Shown in pieces: positions 1 through 9,226 of a DNA stretch of 64,000 nt. The translations under genes were made by a program, and so were the position numbers. The stretch covers positions 1,261,181-1,325,180 of the forward strand of contig NZ_VIWP01000001.1 of assembly GCF_007829835.1 (NCBI RefSeq). The letters are read 5' to 3'. The stretch is from Neorhizobium alkalisoli (GTDB lineage: Bacteria > Pseudomonadota > Alphaproteobacteria > Rhizobiales > Rhizobiaceae). A model generated the notes under the pieces. It searched no databases, had not been told where the DNA came from, and saw nothing but the letters and a program-made list of their open reading frames with translations. Within the stretch, counting starts at the first letter, position 1, and each line of letters opens with the position of its first letter.

Positions 1-672
1 GAGGCGGAGGTCGCTTCCGTCCGCGGCGACGGGCGGTTTGTCCTGCCCGGCGTTCAGGCTGAGATGGAGCGCCTGTTTGCCTCTGCCCATGACGTTCTGT
101 CGGCTCGCGATCTGGTCGCGCCGATCCGTGCCGAGGCGATGTCGATCCGGATCGAATGGGATGGCCCGGTTATCGGGACCGTCGACCGCAGCCTGCTTCG
201 GGTCTTCGGCCTGTTGGGCACCAAGGTCCATATCAACGGCATCGCGCAGTCGGAAGAAGGGTCGAAGATCTGGCTTGCAAGGCGTGCCGCCGACAGGCGT
301 GCATCGCCGCTGCATCTCGACACGATGGTGGCAGGCGGCCAGCCGCATGGCATGAGCCTGCTCGAAACGGTGGCGATGGAAGGCGCCGAGGAGGCCGGGC
401 TGACGGCGGTCGAACTGGCGGGGCTGAGGGAAATCAAGAGACTGGATCTCGACTATACGACCTCCGAAGGTCGCCATCGCGAGCGCCTCGTGATCTACGA
501 TCTCCTCTTGCCGGAAAGTTTCATTCCGATCCTGGAGGATGGCGAGCTGATCGAAAGCCTGCTGGTAACGCCGTCGAAACTCGCGGAGCTTCTCGATGGC
601 GGTGATCGCTTCAAGTACAATTCAGCCGTCGTTTGCCGCGATCTTCTTGCTCGACTGACCCGAAATTCCTGA
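1..672 (+). CDS. Nudix hydrolase, DUF4743/Tnr3-like (5' end cut by window)
   Basis: The reading frame is open to the first base of the window, so the true start lies upstream; an internal ATG at 64 is not needed as a start. A Nudix-box-like stretch is visible (GGQPHGMSLLET...MEGAEEAGL), in which the usual arginine of REUxEE is replaced by methionine. The flanking sequence (an N-terminal extension, then IWLARRA...PLHLDTMVAGG) fits the Nudix family related to the C-terminal half of fungal thiamine pyrophosphokinase Tnr3. Members of that group act on oxidised thiamine diphosphate analogues. The following genes are an NMT1/THI5-type importer, which supports a thiamine link, but this is inference. 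Family confidence is good; substrate confidence is low. Confidence 0.75.
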   Translation, partial: EAEVASVRGDGRFVLPGVQAEMERLFASAHDVLSARDLVAPIRAEAMSIRIEWDGPVIGTVDRSLLRVFGLLGTKVHINGIAQSEEGSKIWLARRAADRRASPLHLDTMVAGGQPHGMSLLETVAMEGAEEAGLTAVELAGLREIKRLDLDYTTSEGRHRERLVIYDLLLPESFIPILEDGELIESLLVTPSKLAELLDGGDRFKYNSAVVCRDLLARLTRNS

Positions 673-822
673 GGTGTTTCACAGCCCTCTGGATCAAGAC
701 TGAAGCTTGCAACACTGAAAGCTGACTGAAAGCTTGGCATGATAGAGGTTTGACTGCATATCGTGGAGGAGACGTGCTGGAGGCGCGTCAGCGATATCGC
801 GAGAGGTCAAGGAGGACTTCCC

Positions 823-1839
823 ATGCATTCCACCGGTCGCGTCGCACGCGCTTTGTCTATTTCCGCGATTGCTCTTGCGAGCATTCTGTCTACAACCGCG
901 CTGTCGCATGCTGCCGACAAGATCACCATCATGGTTGGCGGTTATGAAAAGCAGATCTATCTGCCTGCCAAGCTTGCCGAAGCGCTCGGGTATTTCAAGG
1001 ATGAAGGTATCGATGTCGAGCTTCTGAACGAAGCAGCTGGCGTCGACGCTGAAAACCAGCTTCTCGCTGGCGCCGTTCAGGGCGTCGTCGGTTTCTACGA
1101 TCACTGTGTGGACCTGCAGGCCAAGGGCAAGTTCATCGAATCCGTCGTGCAGTTCAGCCAGGCGCCTGGCGAAGTCGAGCTCGTTTCGGCCAAGCATCCC
1201 GAAATCAAGTCTTTTGCCGATCTGAAGGGCAAGAACCTCGGCGTCACCGGCCTCGGCTCCTCGACCAACTTCCTGTCGCTCTACATGGCCTCGAAAGCTG
1301 GTCTCAAGGGCGGCGACGTCGTCAGCATTCCGGTCGGTGCCGGCGGCACCTTCATCGCTGCCATGCAGCAGGATCAGATCCAGGCCGGCATGACGACCGA
1401 ACCGACGATCTCGCGCATGGTCAAGACCGGCGAAGCCTCGGTTCTCGTCGACCTTCGCACGGTCGATTCCACCCGCGCGGCACTCGGTGGCACCTATCCG
1501 GCCGCATCGCTCTACATGGAAACAGCCTGGGTCGACGCGCACAAGCCGGAAGTCCAGAAGCTGGCCAATGCTTTCGTCAAGACGTTGAAGTTCATCAACA
1601 CGCATTCCGCGGCGGAAATCGCCGACAAGATGCCGAAGGATTTCTATGTCGGTGATAAGGAAGGTTACATCAAGGCGCTTGAAGCCGGTAAGGGCATGTT
1701 CACCGCCGATGGGGTGATGCCGGAAGACGGTCCGAAGACGGTTCTCGCCGTGCTGTCCGAGTTCTCCAAGAACGTCAAGGGCAAGCAGATTGACCTGACG
1801 AAGACCTACACGACGGATTTCGTCAAGCAGGCCATGTAA
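823..1839 (+). CDS. ABC transporter substrate-binding protein, NMT1/THI5-like
   Basis: Periplasmic binding protein of 338 residues. I chose the ATG at 823 because it follows AAGGAGG at 809-815 and opens a clear Sec signal peptide (ALSISAIALASILSTTALSHAA). The upstream in-frame codon at 763 gives a longer protein with no leader. The mature part shows the NMT1/SsuA-like fold: YLPAKLAEALGYFKDEGIDVELL, then DLKGKNLGVTGLGSSTNFL. It is the first gene of a three-gene importer with the ATPase at 1937 and the permease at 2774. The relatives ThiY/THI5 bind pyrimidine precursors of thiamine; SsuA/TauA relatives bind sulfonates. The Nudix gene upstream favours the first reading. No TPP riboswitch was recognised in 673-822. 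Confidence 0.85.
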   Translation: MHSTGRVARALSISAIALASILSTTALSHAADKITIMVGGYEKQIYLPAKLAEALGYFKDEGIDVELLNEAAGVDAENQLLAGAVQGVVGFYDHCVDLQAKGKFIESVVQFSQAPGEVELVSAKHPEIKSFADLKGKNLGVTGLGSSTNFLSLYMASKAGLKGGDVVSIPVGAGGTFIAAMQQDQIQAGMTTEPTISRMVKTGEASVLVDLRTVDSTRAALGGTYPAASLYMETAWVDAHKPEVQKLANAFVKTLKFINTHSAAEIADKMPKDFYVGDKEGYIKALEAGKGMFTADGVMPEDGPKTVLAVLSEFSKNVKGKQIDLTKTYTTDFVKQAM

Positions 1840-1936
1840 TGCCTTCGCGGCCGGCGCGGCACTGCCGGCCGGCCGCATAAAATCCCTCCCCATCGATTTT
1901 GGACGCGTCACCAGACTGACGCCGAAAGGACGAACC

Positions 1937-2755
1937 ATGCCCATGGATCAGGGCCGGTCCCCGGCCATCGAACTCATCAACGTGACGCGCCGCTTCGTCT
2001 CCCCGACGGGCAAGACCCTGACGGCTCTGCGTGATTTCAACATGACCGTCGAACGCGGCGAATTCGTCGCCGTCGTCGGCCCGACCGGCTGCGGCAAGTC
2101 GACGACGCTCAACCTCGTGACCGGCCTTGCCAGGCCGAGCGCCGGCGAAGTGCGGCTCATGGGCGGCCCGGTTTCCGGTATCGACCCGCGCGTCGGCTTT
2201 GCCTTCCAGAAGGATGCGCTGTTTCCCTGGAAAAACGTCATCGACAACGTCATGGCCGGCCCGCTCTTCCGCGGCAAGTCGAAGGCCGATGCGGAGCGCA
2301 TGGCCAAGGACTGGCTGGCGCGCGTCGGCCTGTCGAAGTTCCTGCATCACTATCCGCACCAGCTGTCGGGCGGCATGCGCAAGCGCGTCGCACTGGCCCA
2401 GACCTTCATCAACGAGCCGGAAATCCTGCTGATGGACGAGCCTTTCTCGGCTCTCGACGTCCAGACGCGCACGGTCATGCATGAAGAACTGCTGAAACTC
2501 TGGGCCGAGCGCCAGGCATCGGTCGTCTTCGTCACCCATGATCTGGAAGAGGCCGTTGCTCTGGCCGACAAGGTCTATGTGCTGACCGCCGGTCCTGCGA
2601 CCGTCAAGTCCGTCTACAAGGTCGAACTGCCGCGTCCGCGCGTCGTTTCGGAAATCCGCTACGACCAGCAGTTCATCGATTACTGCAAGACCATCTGGGA
2701 AGATCTCCGCCAGGAAGTCGAGACCAGCTACCGCCGCGCCAGCGAAGCTGCGTGA
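1937..2755 (+). CDS. ABC transporter ATP-binding protein (nitrate/sulfonate/thiamine-precursor type)
   Basis: Cytoplasmic ATPase of 272 residues that should power the importer. Walker A is GPTGCGKST near residue 50, the Q-loop is FAFQKDALFPWKNV, the signature is LSGGMRKRVALA, Walker B is ILLMDEPFSALD, and the switch histidine lies in VFVTHDLEEAV. The KDALFPWKNV Q-loop and the length place it in the SsuB/TauB/ThiZ family. The start at 1937 follows AAAGGA; a second ATG two codons later (1943) is equally possible. It sits 97 bases after the binding-protein gene and 18 bases before the permease gene, so one operon is likely. Confidence 0.88.
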   Translation: MPMDQGRSPAIELINVTRRFVSPTGKTLTALRDFNMTVERGEFVAVVGPTGCGKSTTLNLVTGLARPSAGEVRLMGGPVSGIDPRVGFAFQKDALFPWKNVIDNVMAGPLFRGKSKADAERMAKDWLARVGLSKFLHHYPHQLSGGMRKRVALAQTFINEPEILLMDEPFSALDVQTRTVMHEELLKLWAERQASVVFVTHDLEEAVALADKVYVLTAGPATVKSVYKVELPRPRVVSEIRYDQQFIDYCKTIWEDLRQEVETSYRRASEAA

Positions 2756-2773
2756 TAAGGAGGAGGATATCCA

Positions 2774-3652
2774 ATGGCAAATATCGCAATGGAACCCGCT
2801 GCCGCCAGATTCCGCCCCGGCACCAGCGACACTGAAATCGAGGCCGCGGCGCTGCGGTCGATCAAGCGGCGTAAGCAGGTCGTGCTGTTCTGGCAGATCG
2901 CCATCCTGGTCATCGCGCTTGGCCTGTGGGAAATCTCCTCGCAGTTGAACTGGATCGACCCGTTCTTCTACGCAAGTCCCAGCCTGGTCGTCGACCGCCT
3001 TTATGACTGGGCGGTCAACGGCACGACCGAAGGCTCGCTCTGGTACAATCTCGGCATCACGATGGAAGAAGCGCTGATCGGCTTCTTCACCGGTTCGATC
3101 GCCGGCGTAGTCGTCGGTATCGGTCTTGGCCGCAACCGGATGCTGTCCGACATCTTCTCCGTCTATATCAAGGCGATCAACTCGATCCCGCGTGTCGTTC
3201 TTGCCCCGATCTTCATCATGATCATGGGTCTCGGCCTTGCCTCCAAGGTGGCGCTCGCCTTCATCATGGTGTTCTTCGTGGTGTTCGCCAACGCCTTCCA
3301 GGGTGTACGCGAAGCCGACCGCGATATGATCGCCAATGCCCGTATCCTCGGTGCTTCCGACTGGCAGGTCACCCGCACCGTCATCGTGCCGTCGGCGATG
3401 AGCTGGATCTTTGCGAGCCTGCACGTGTCCTTCGGCTTTGCCATCATCGGCGCGATCGTTGGCGAATTCGTCGGTGCACGCTTCGGCATCGGCCAGCTGA
3501 TCTCGATCGCCAAGGGCACGTTCGATGCCGCCGGCATGTTTGCCGCCATCGTTCTCGTGATGATCGTCACGCTGGTTGCCGAATACATCATGACGCTGGT
3601 CGAGAACCGTCTCGCCAAATGGCGCCCGCAGCAGAGCCTCGATACGCACTGA
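2774..3652 (+). CDS. ABC transporter permease (SsuC/ThiX-like)
   Basis: Inner-membrane permease of 292 residues, preceded by a strong AAGGAGGAGG ribosome site. After a cytoplasmic N-terminus of about 40 residues, a first membrane helix (VVLFWQIAILVIALGLWEI) is followed by the BPD_transp_1 core. The EAA loop that contacts the ATPase is visible as ADRDMIANARILGASDWQVTRTVIVP. It is the last gene of the thiamine-precursor-type importer and is followed by a strong hairpin terminator. Substrate assignment rests on the context only. Confidence 0.87.
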   Translation: MANIAMEPAAARFRPGTSDTEIEAAALRSIKRRKQVVLFWQIAILVIALGLWEISSQLNWIDPFFYASPSLVVDRLYDWAVNGTTEGSLWYNLGITMEEALIGFFTGSIAGVVVGIGLGRNRMLSDIFSVYIKAINSIPRVVLAPIFIMIMGLGLASKVALAFIMVFFVVFANAFQGVREADRDMIANARILGASDWQVTRTVIVPSAMSWIFASLHVSFGFAIIGAIVGEFVGARFGIGQLISIAKGTFDAAGMFAAIVLVMIVTLVAEYIMTLVENRLAKWRPQQSLDTH

Positions 3653-3677
3653 GATAGAACTCTCCACCAAAGCAAAT

Positions 3678-3703
3678 AAAAAGGGGGCGTAAGCCCCCTT
3701 TTT
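3678..3703. terminator. Rho-independent terminator, works on both strands
   Basis: Perfect 11-bp inverted repeat (AAAAAGGGGGC / GCCCCCTTTTT) around a GTAA loop. A-run and T-run flank both sides, so it can stop transcription from the permease gene ending at 3652 and from the kinase gene ending at 3764 on the other strand. Confidence 0.93.
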
Positions 3704-3763
3704 CGTATGCGACTATGTTTCCGATGAGATCAGCAACGGGTCCTGTCCGCGCTCTCTTTGCAA

Positions 3764-5163
3764 TCAGCCGGTCGCGGCCGGCAGCTTTACCGTCACGATG
3801 AGCCCGCCGCCTTCGGCATTGTCCAGTGTGATCGATCCTCCGGCACCGACGACGACTTCCCGAACAATGGCAAGGCCGAGCCCGCTGCCCTCCTGCTGCG
3901 TTCCGATCACCCGGTAGAAGCGTTCGAAAACATGCTCGCGCTCGCCTTCAGGAATGCCCGGTCCAGTATCGCGCACGGTCACGCAAACCTGCTCATCGAC
4001 CGAAACGACCGAGACAGTCACTTCGCCCGGCGTCGGCGTGTAGCGCAGCGCATTGTCGACGAGGTTGACCACCATCTCGCGCAGCATCGTGCCGTCACCG
4101 ACGACGATTGCGCCCTTGTCGGCTTCGAGACCGAGATCGATGCCGCGGCGCAAGGCTTCTTCCGCATGCGCCTCCAGAACCTTGCGCGCGGTCTCCGCCA
4201 TGTCGATATGTTCGGCCCGCGGCGCCCGGCTTCCCGGCTCTGCACGCGTCAGGGTCAGGAGCTGCTCGGCAAGGCGCGACAGTTGGCGGGTGCTACGCGT
4301 CAAAGCCTGCAGGGCCTCGGTTCGTCGTTCGATATCCGTCTCGCGGGCGGCGAAGCTTGCCTGGGTGGCGAGAAGTGTCAGCGGCGTGCGCAGCTGGTGA
4401 GCGGCGTTCGATACGAAACGCCGCTGCGACGCCATCTGCCGTCGATGCGCTGCATGTAGTCGTTGAGCGCAAAGACGAGCGGCTTGATTTCCGTCTGCAC
4501 CATATCCGGATCGAAAGGCTCGAGCCGTTCGCGGCGGCTGGCGAGAACCGCACCCCTCAGGCGCATCACCGGTGCAAGACCCACGCGCAGGCCGATCAGG
4601 GTGACGATGCCGGCCATCACCACCAGAAGCAGCTGGCTTTCGAAATCCGCCCACAAAAGGCGATGCCGCATGGCTCGGGCACCATTATTGGTGGCCGCGA
4701 CGGTGACGTTAATCCCGCCATCCGTATCGAGACCGACCAGCGGATGGTTGATCGTCATGGCACGGAGGTTACGGCCGCGAAAGGACATGCTCTCGCCCAT
4801 CTGCTCCATGCTTGGCGATGGCAGATCGGGATAACCGGCGATCAGACTGCCCCAGGCGGTGATCACCCGGTAATAGACGTTATCTCCCTGGCCCGTATCG
4901 AACATTTCAAGCGCTGCCGGCGGTATATCGACCTCGATATTGCCACCCGCATCGACCCTGACCGCCTCGGCGATCATCCGCGCCGATCCGAGCAGCATGT
5001 TGTCGGTGACGATATTGGCGGTCTCTCTGGCGCGCGAAGTGCTGAAATAGAGATTGAAGCACAGGACACAGACGAGTGTTGCGGTCACCCAGGCAAGCAG
5101 CTGTGCCCGCAGACTGTGTCTGATGCCCAGAGCCGCAGCGCGAAGCGAGGACGGGAAGGGCAT
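3764..5163 (-). pseudogene. TctE-like sensor histidine kinase, broken by a one-base frameshift
   Basis: Two overlapping minus-strand frames together make one kinase of about 466 residues. The first frame, from ATG at 5163, gives a membrane helix (LLAWVTATLVCVLCFNLYF), a 2CSK_N-like sensor region (NIVTDNMLLGSARMIAEAV), a second helix and a HAMP-like segment ending ALNDYMQRIDG. The second frame starts QMASQRRFVSNAAHQLRTPL (H-box, phospho-acceptor His) and carries the N-box (NLVDNALRYTP) and G-boxes (DTGPGIP, GSGLGLAIV). The frames join at about 4438-4439: the plus strand reads CATCTGCCGTC where CATCTGGCCGTC would restore the frame. The start lies one base after the regulator stop. It could be a real mutation or a sequencing error; all catalytic motifs are intact. 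Confidence 0.85.
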
Positions 5164-5164
5164 G

Positions 5165-5830
5165 TCAGGTTGCCCGCAGCATGTAGCCAAGGCCACGAAG
5201 GGTCGCGATCTGCACCGATGTGCCTTCGAGCTTCTTGCGCACGCGATGGACATAGATCTCGATCGCACTCGGGTCCGTCTCGGCATCGAAGCCGAAAACG
5301 CTGTCAGACAGCGCCGACTTGGTCACCGTCACGCCCGCCTTGAGAATGAGGTATTCCAGGACGGAATGTTCGCGCGGCGTCAGTTGCAGCGGATCGCCGT
5401 TCAGGGAAAATTGCCGCGTCGCGCTGTTGAGCGTGAGGTCACCGACGGCCACGAATGGGGTGGCAAGGTCATGACCGCGGCGTATCACGGCCCTCAGTCT
5501 CGCTTCGAGTTCGGCGAGTTCGAACGGCTTGGCAAGATAGTCGTCGGCGCCAGAATCAAGGCCTGCGACACGGCCATCGAGAGACGCATTGGCGGTAAGG
5601 ATGATGACCGGGGCCTTGCTGCCGCGTCGGCGAAGGCGCTTGAGCAGCGTCATGCCGTCGATCTTCGGAATGGAGAGGTCGAGGATAACGGCCGCATATT
5701 CGGCAAGCGCTATCAGATGCTCCGCTTCTTCGCCGTCATGGGCAGTATCGACGCTATAGCCCGCCTGCCGCAATGCTCTTGCGAGCCAATCGGCAAGTTC
5801 GTGATTGTCCTCGACGATCAGCAGCCGCAT
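5165..5830 (-). CDS. OmpR-family response regulator (TctD-like)
   Basis: Response regulator of 221 residues. The receiver domain shows the acidic pair (IVEDN), the phospho-acceptor Asp (VILDLSIPKIDG), the conserved Thr (ILTAN) and Lys (YLAKPF). The C-terminal half is a winged helix (LTPREHSVLEYLILKAGVTVTKSALSDSVFG, then IEIYVHRVRKKLEG). It is followed one base later by the kinase gene, as in tctDE-type pairs that respond to tricarboxylates, but no transporter of that kind is adjacent. With the kinase broken, the regulator may be orphaned in this strain. Confidence 0.9.
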   Translation of the reverse strand: MRLLIVEDNHELADWLARALRQAGYSVDTAHDGEEAEHLIALAEYAAVILDLSIPKIDGMTLLKRLRRRGSKAPVIILTANASLDGRVAGLDSGADDYLAKPFELAELEARLRAVIRRGHDLATPFVAVGDLTLNSATRQFSLNGDPLQLTPREHSVLEYLILKAGVTVTKSALSDSVFGFDAETDPSAIEIYVHRVRKKLEGTSVQIATLRGLGYMLRAT

Positions 5831-5999
5831 GATCTTGCGAGGTCTCGTGTTTGAGTGGGGTGATGATATCCGCGATAGAACAAGGATTATCGAGCCTATG
5901 TGCCGTTCTGTTCAGCAGGCAATATGTCGCCTCGATAGCGCTCCATGCCCTTGAAAGAACAAATAGCATAGGCGCCAATGCCCTGCCAGTGCGGCAGGT

Positions 6000-6788
6000 T
6001 CAATGGGTGGCGTGAAATGGCCCATCGACGATCATCTGGATCCGCCCCTGACTGCAGCGTTCGATCCGCCCCGCGATCCCGTAGACCTCGGCCAGCATCT
6101 GCTGGGTGACGATATCTTCCGGATTGCCGAATGCCTGAAGGTGGCCATTCTGGAGAATGGCGATCCTGTCGGCATAACGCAGGGCGAGCCCGATATCGTG
6201 CAGCACAGCCACCACGATCGTGCCGCGCTCACGCGCCATGGCGACGGAATAATCCATCACATGGATCTGGTGGCGAAGGTCCAGCGCGCTTGTCGGCTCG
6301 TCGAGCAGAAGGACGGCCGGCTGGCGCACGATCGCCTGGGTCAGCGCGATCATCTGTCGTTGCCCGCCCGACAGTTCCGACAGGGGCTGCATCGCAAGAT
6401 GCCCGATTCCCAGCCGCTCAAGGGCATCAAAAGCCTCTTCCATCGCCGTCTTGCGGCCGACTGAGGCGCTGCGCGCGCTCATCACCGCTTCGATGACCGG
6501 CAGGCCGATCGCGGGCGGTTGGGACTGAGGCATGTAGGCAATGCGTTTCGCACGCTCCGGCAGCGAAAGTCGCGTCAGGTCGTTGCCGCCCAGAAATACC
6601 CGGCCGGTCGATCGCCCGAGACCGGCAATCCCACGCAGAACCGTCGATTTCCCGGCCGCATTCGGGCCAAGCAGGGCAACCACTTCGCCGGGCGCGATCG
6701 GTCCGAGCGACAGGGAGGAGATGACTTTCTTTCTTCCGTAGGAAACGGAAAGATCGGTAACGAAGAGACCGGTATCATGCATGCTCAT
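6000..6788 (-). CDS. Iron-siderophore ABC transporter ATPase (FecE/FhuC-like)
   Basis: ATPase of 262 residues with Walker A GPNAAGKST, signature LSGGQRQMIAL, Walker B VLLLDEPTSALD and the switch histidine in VAVLHDIGLALRYAD. This arrangement is typical of the iron-chelate/vitamin B12 importer family. The start overlaps the stop of the permease gene by four bases, so translation is probably coupled. It is the last gene of a three-gene minus-strand operon (binding protein, permease, ATPase). Confidence 0.9.
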   Translation of the reverse strand: MSMHDTGLFVTDLSVSYGRKKVISSLSLGPIAPGEVVALLGPNAAGKSTVLRGIAGLGRSTGRVFLGGNDLTRLSLPERAKRIAYMPQSQPPAIGLPVIEAVMSARSASVGRKTAMEEAFDALERLGIGHLAMQPLSELSGGQRQMIALTQAIVRQPAVLLLDEPTSALDLRHQIHVMDYSVAMARERGTIVVAVLHDIGLALRYADRIAILQNGHLQAFGNPEDIVTQQMLAEVYGIAGRIERCSQGRIQMIVDGPFHATH

Positions 6789-7894
6789 CGGCCTGGCCTG
6801 CCTTTGAATATCAGCGCCACGAAGACCGGAACCCCCACCAGCGCGGTGACGATGCCGACGGGAACGATCATGCCCGGCAAAACGGTTTTGCTGGCAATCG
6901 AGGACAACGACAGAAGAAGTGCACCAACTAGGGTGCTGACCGGCAGCGTGAAGCGCTGGTCCTCACCGACGAGAAGGCGCGCGATATGTGGACCGACAAG
7001 CCCGATGAAGCCGATCGTGCCGACAAAGGCCACGGCCATGGCCGAAAGCACGCTGATCCTGAGGAGAGAGAAATAACGCAGGCGTTTGACGTCGATGCCG
7101 AAACTGATCGCGCGCTCTTCGCCCATGCGCAGCGCTGTCAGCGCGCTGGAGGAGCCGAATGACAGCGGAACAACGATGACGAGCGCTACCGCAAGGATCG
7201 CCACCTTATCCCATGTGGCACGGGCCAGGCTGCCGACGCTCCAGAAGACGAGCTGCTGCAGCACATCTTCGGTTGCGACCAGCTGAAACAGCAGAACGAT
7301 GGCATTGCAGCTGAAAACGAGCGCGATGCCCAGCAATACCATCGTTTCCATGCTGGCGGCCCGCAGGCGCGATAGCGCATCGAGCAGCAGGACGGAGCAG
7401 AAGGCGAACAGGAATGCCGCCGCCGAGATCAGCCAGTTGTAGGAAATCCAGGCGAAGGAGATATGGAAAACAATGACCGTCGAGGCCCCGAGTGCCGCAG
7501 CGGACGCGACGCCAAGCGTGAAGGGGCTGGCAAGCGGATTGTTCAGTACGGTCTGCATCTCTGCGCCCGCAAGCGCCAGAGAGGCACCGACCAGCAGCGC
7601 CATGATCGAAAACGGCAGGCGGACATTCCAGATGATCACGCGGTCCGTTGCGGCCATGTCGGAAGGATGGAGGATGCCGTGCACGAGATCGCCGACGCTC
7701 ATGCCGGAAACACCCGTGGTGAGGTCGAAGACAAAGGAGGCGATCAGCATCACCACAAGGACCGCGATCACGGTCGTTCGCCAGACGAGAAGGCCGCGAT
7801 AGGCGGCCTTCGTCTGTTCAAAACCATCGCCACGGACACCGGCATGACGCGCGGGTGCTGTGGACGCGGCCTTTAGGGCGACACTATTTTTCAC
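6785..7894 (-). CDS. Iron-siderophore ABC transporter permease (FecCD family)
   Basis: Permease of 369 residues with about ten hydrophobic helices, as in the FecCD/BtuC family. Family hallmarks include the LAGAEMQTVLNNPLASPFTLGV motif region (residues about 125-145) and GFIGLVGPHIARLLVG (about 290). A cytoplasmic N-terminus of about 40 residues precedes the first helix. Its start overlaps the stop of the binding-protein gene by four bases, and its stop overlaps the ATPase start. A single permease gene suggests a homodimeric channel. Confidence 0.9.
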   Translation of the reverse strand: MKNSVALKAASTAPARHAGVRGDGFEQTKAAYRGLLVWRTTVIAVLVVMLIASFVFDLTTGVSGMSVGDLVHGILHPSDMAATDRVIIWNVRLPFSIMALLVGASLALAGAEMQTVLNNPLASPFTLGVASAAALGASTVIVFHISFAWISYNWLISAAAFLFAFCSVLLLDALSRLRAASMETMVLLGIALVFSCNAIVLLFQLVATEDVLQQLVFWSVGSLARATWDKVAILAVALVIVVPLSFGSSSALTALRMGEERAISFGIDVKRLRYFSLLRISVLSAMAVAFVGTIGFIGLVGPHIARLLVGEDQRFTLPVSTLVGALLLSLSSIASKTVLPGMIVPVGIVTALVGVPVFVALIFKGRPGR

Positions 7895-9015
7895 TGCGAG
7901 ACGCTCGGGTCGACCCAGTAGGTTCCCTCGGTGGGAATGGTCAGGAATGTCTCTGCCAGTTCGCGCTGTGTGCGGGCCGGGTCGAGATCCTTGAAGAGGT
8001 CAGGATGGATCCATTTTGCCAGGGTTTCGATGGCGATGATGTTGTAGGGCGAATTGTAGAAGTCGTGCCAAAGGCCATGTGCCTTATGGTCCTTGATGGC
8101 CTTCAGCTCCTTGAATTCCGGGCGTGCGAGCACCTTGTCGAGGCTTGCCTGCGCCTTGTCCTCGGGCACGCCGGCGCCGAGTGCCAGGCCCGGGTCACGG
8201 TTGCCGGTTACGACATAGATATCCGGATTGGCCTTGAGGACGAATTCGACGGCGACATCGCCGATCGCGCCGGGGACGACGGAGCTTGCGATGTTACGCC
8301 CACCGACCGTTGCGATGAACTGGCCGAGGCCGCCGTTTCCGGTCGTATGGCCCGGAGCCTGCCAGACACCGGCAAGAAGCTCGGCGAAGACCGTCGGCTT
8401 CTGCTCATCCTTCATATCCTTGAGTCGATCCGTGATCGCATCGAGATGCTTGCCGTAGAAATCGGAGAAGGCCTTGGCTTCCTTTTCCCGCCCCATGGCT
8501 TCGCCCAGGAGCGAAATGCTCTTCGGCGTGTTCTCAATCGGCGCAACGCGGAAATCGACGTAAACGACCGGAATGCCGGCGCTGGCCAGCGTATCGGCGA
8601 TCGGGCTGTGGGCCTTCGGGCCTTCGCCGGCGACGCTGAAGACGACGAGATCCGGCTTCAGGTTCAGGATCGTCTCGACATTGACGCTGACTTCAGAGGC
8701 TTGGCCGATCAGCGGAATGTCGGCAACTTTCGGGAATTTTTCCTTGAAGGCTTCGAACGTGTGGGGATCGAGCTTGCGCAGATCATTCTGCCAGCCGACG
8801 ATGCGTTCGAACGGATTTTCCTTGTCCAGGATCGCGACCGCATAGCTGAGGCGGCCTTCGCCCAGCACAATACGCTCGACATGATCCTTCACCTCGACCT
8901 TGCGTCCGAGAACGTCGACGATCTCCTTGGCCTGCGAAATGGCAGGGATTGCGAGCAAGAAGGAGGCAACGCCGATGAGGCGCGCGGCCTTCGCGAAAGG
9001 AGTGACGATCGTCAT
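7891..9015 (-). CDS. Iron-siderophore ABC transporter substrate-binding protein
   Basis: Binding protein of 374 residues with a signal peptide (LIGVASFLLAIPAISQAKE). The core (VDVLGRKVEVKDHVERIVLGEGR, then PDLVVFSVAGEGP) matches the TroA/FecB-type periplasmic binding fold used for ferric chelates and corrinoids. It is the first gene of the importer operon, and the start is 211 bases from the divergent LysR gene. I looked in that gap for a clear Fur, RirA or Irr box and could not recognise one, so iron control is inferred only from the family. A heme or other chelate substrate is possible. Confidence 0.85.
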   Translation of the reverse strand: MTIVTPFAKAARLIGVASFLLAIPAISQAKEIVDVLGRKVEVKDHVERIVLGEGRLSYAVAILDKENPFERIVGWQNDLRKLDPHTFEAFKEKFPKVADIPLIGQASEVSVNVETILNLKPDLVVFSVAGEGPKAHSPIADTLASAGIPVVYVDFRVAPIENTPKSISLLGEAMGREKEAKAFSDFYGKHLDAITDRLKDMKDEQKPTVFAELLAGVWQAPGHTTGNGGLGQFIATVGGRNIASSVVPGAIGDVAVEFVLKANPDIYVVTGNRDPGLALGAGVPEDKAQASLDKVLARPEFKELKAIKDHKAHGLWHDFYNSPYNIIAIETLAKWIHPDLFKDLDPARTQRELAETFLTIPTEGTYWVDPSVSQ

Positions 9016-9226
9016 CCGGAAATATTCCTGTGTTTCGAGATTCAGAAAAGAGGCGGGTGGACAGGCTGTTACCCGTTCATAGAAACATGAGCAGGTTCAT
9101 CATCTTTTCTCTTGCACAAAATCACTGTGGCGAGGAACTGAAACCTCGTTATACGAATATGAATGAAATGAATTTATCCGCCATTTCACATGTCTTTTGT
9201 TCATTCATCGCTGTCGCCGGGCTCCC

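Noticed and set aside
673..822. Possible TPP riboswitch before the NMT1/THI5-like gene
   Set aside because: The conserved CUGAGA and ACCUGAUC blocks could not be found in either strand.
1823..3670. A 615-codon minus-strand frame over the first importer
   Set aside because: It lies fully opposite the ATPase and permease genes, whose Walker and EAA motifs are clear; its own protein is low-complexity His/Asp/Arg.
9016..9226. Possible Fur, RirA or Irr box before the iron-chelate importer
   Set aside because: The gap is AT-rich with GAATGAAATGAA-type repeats, but nothing matches those boxes well enough to call.
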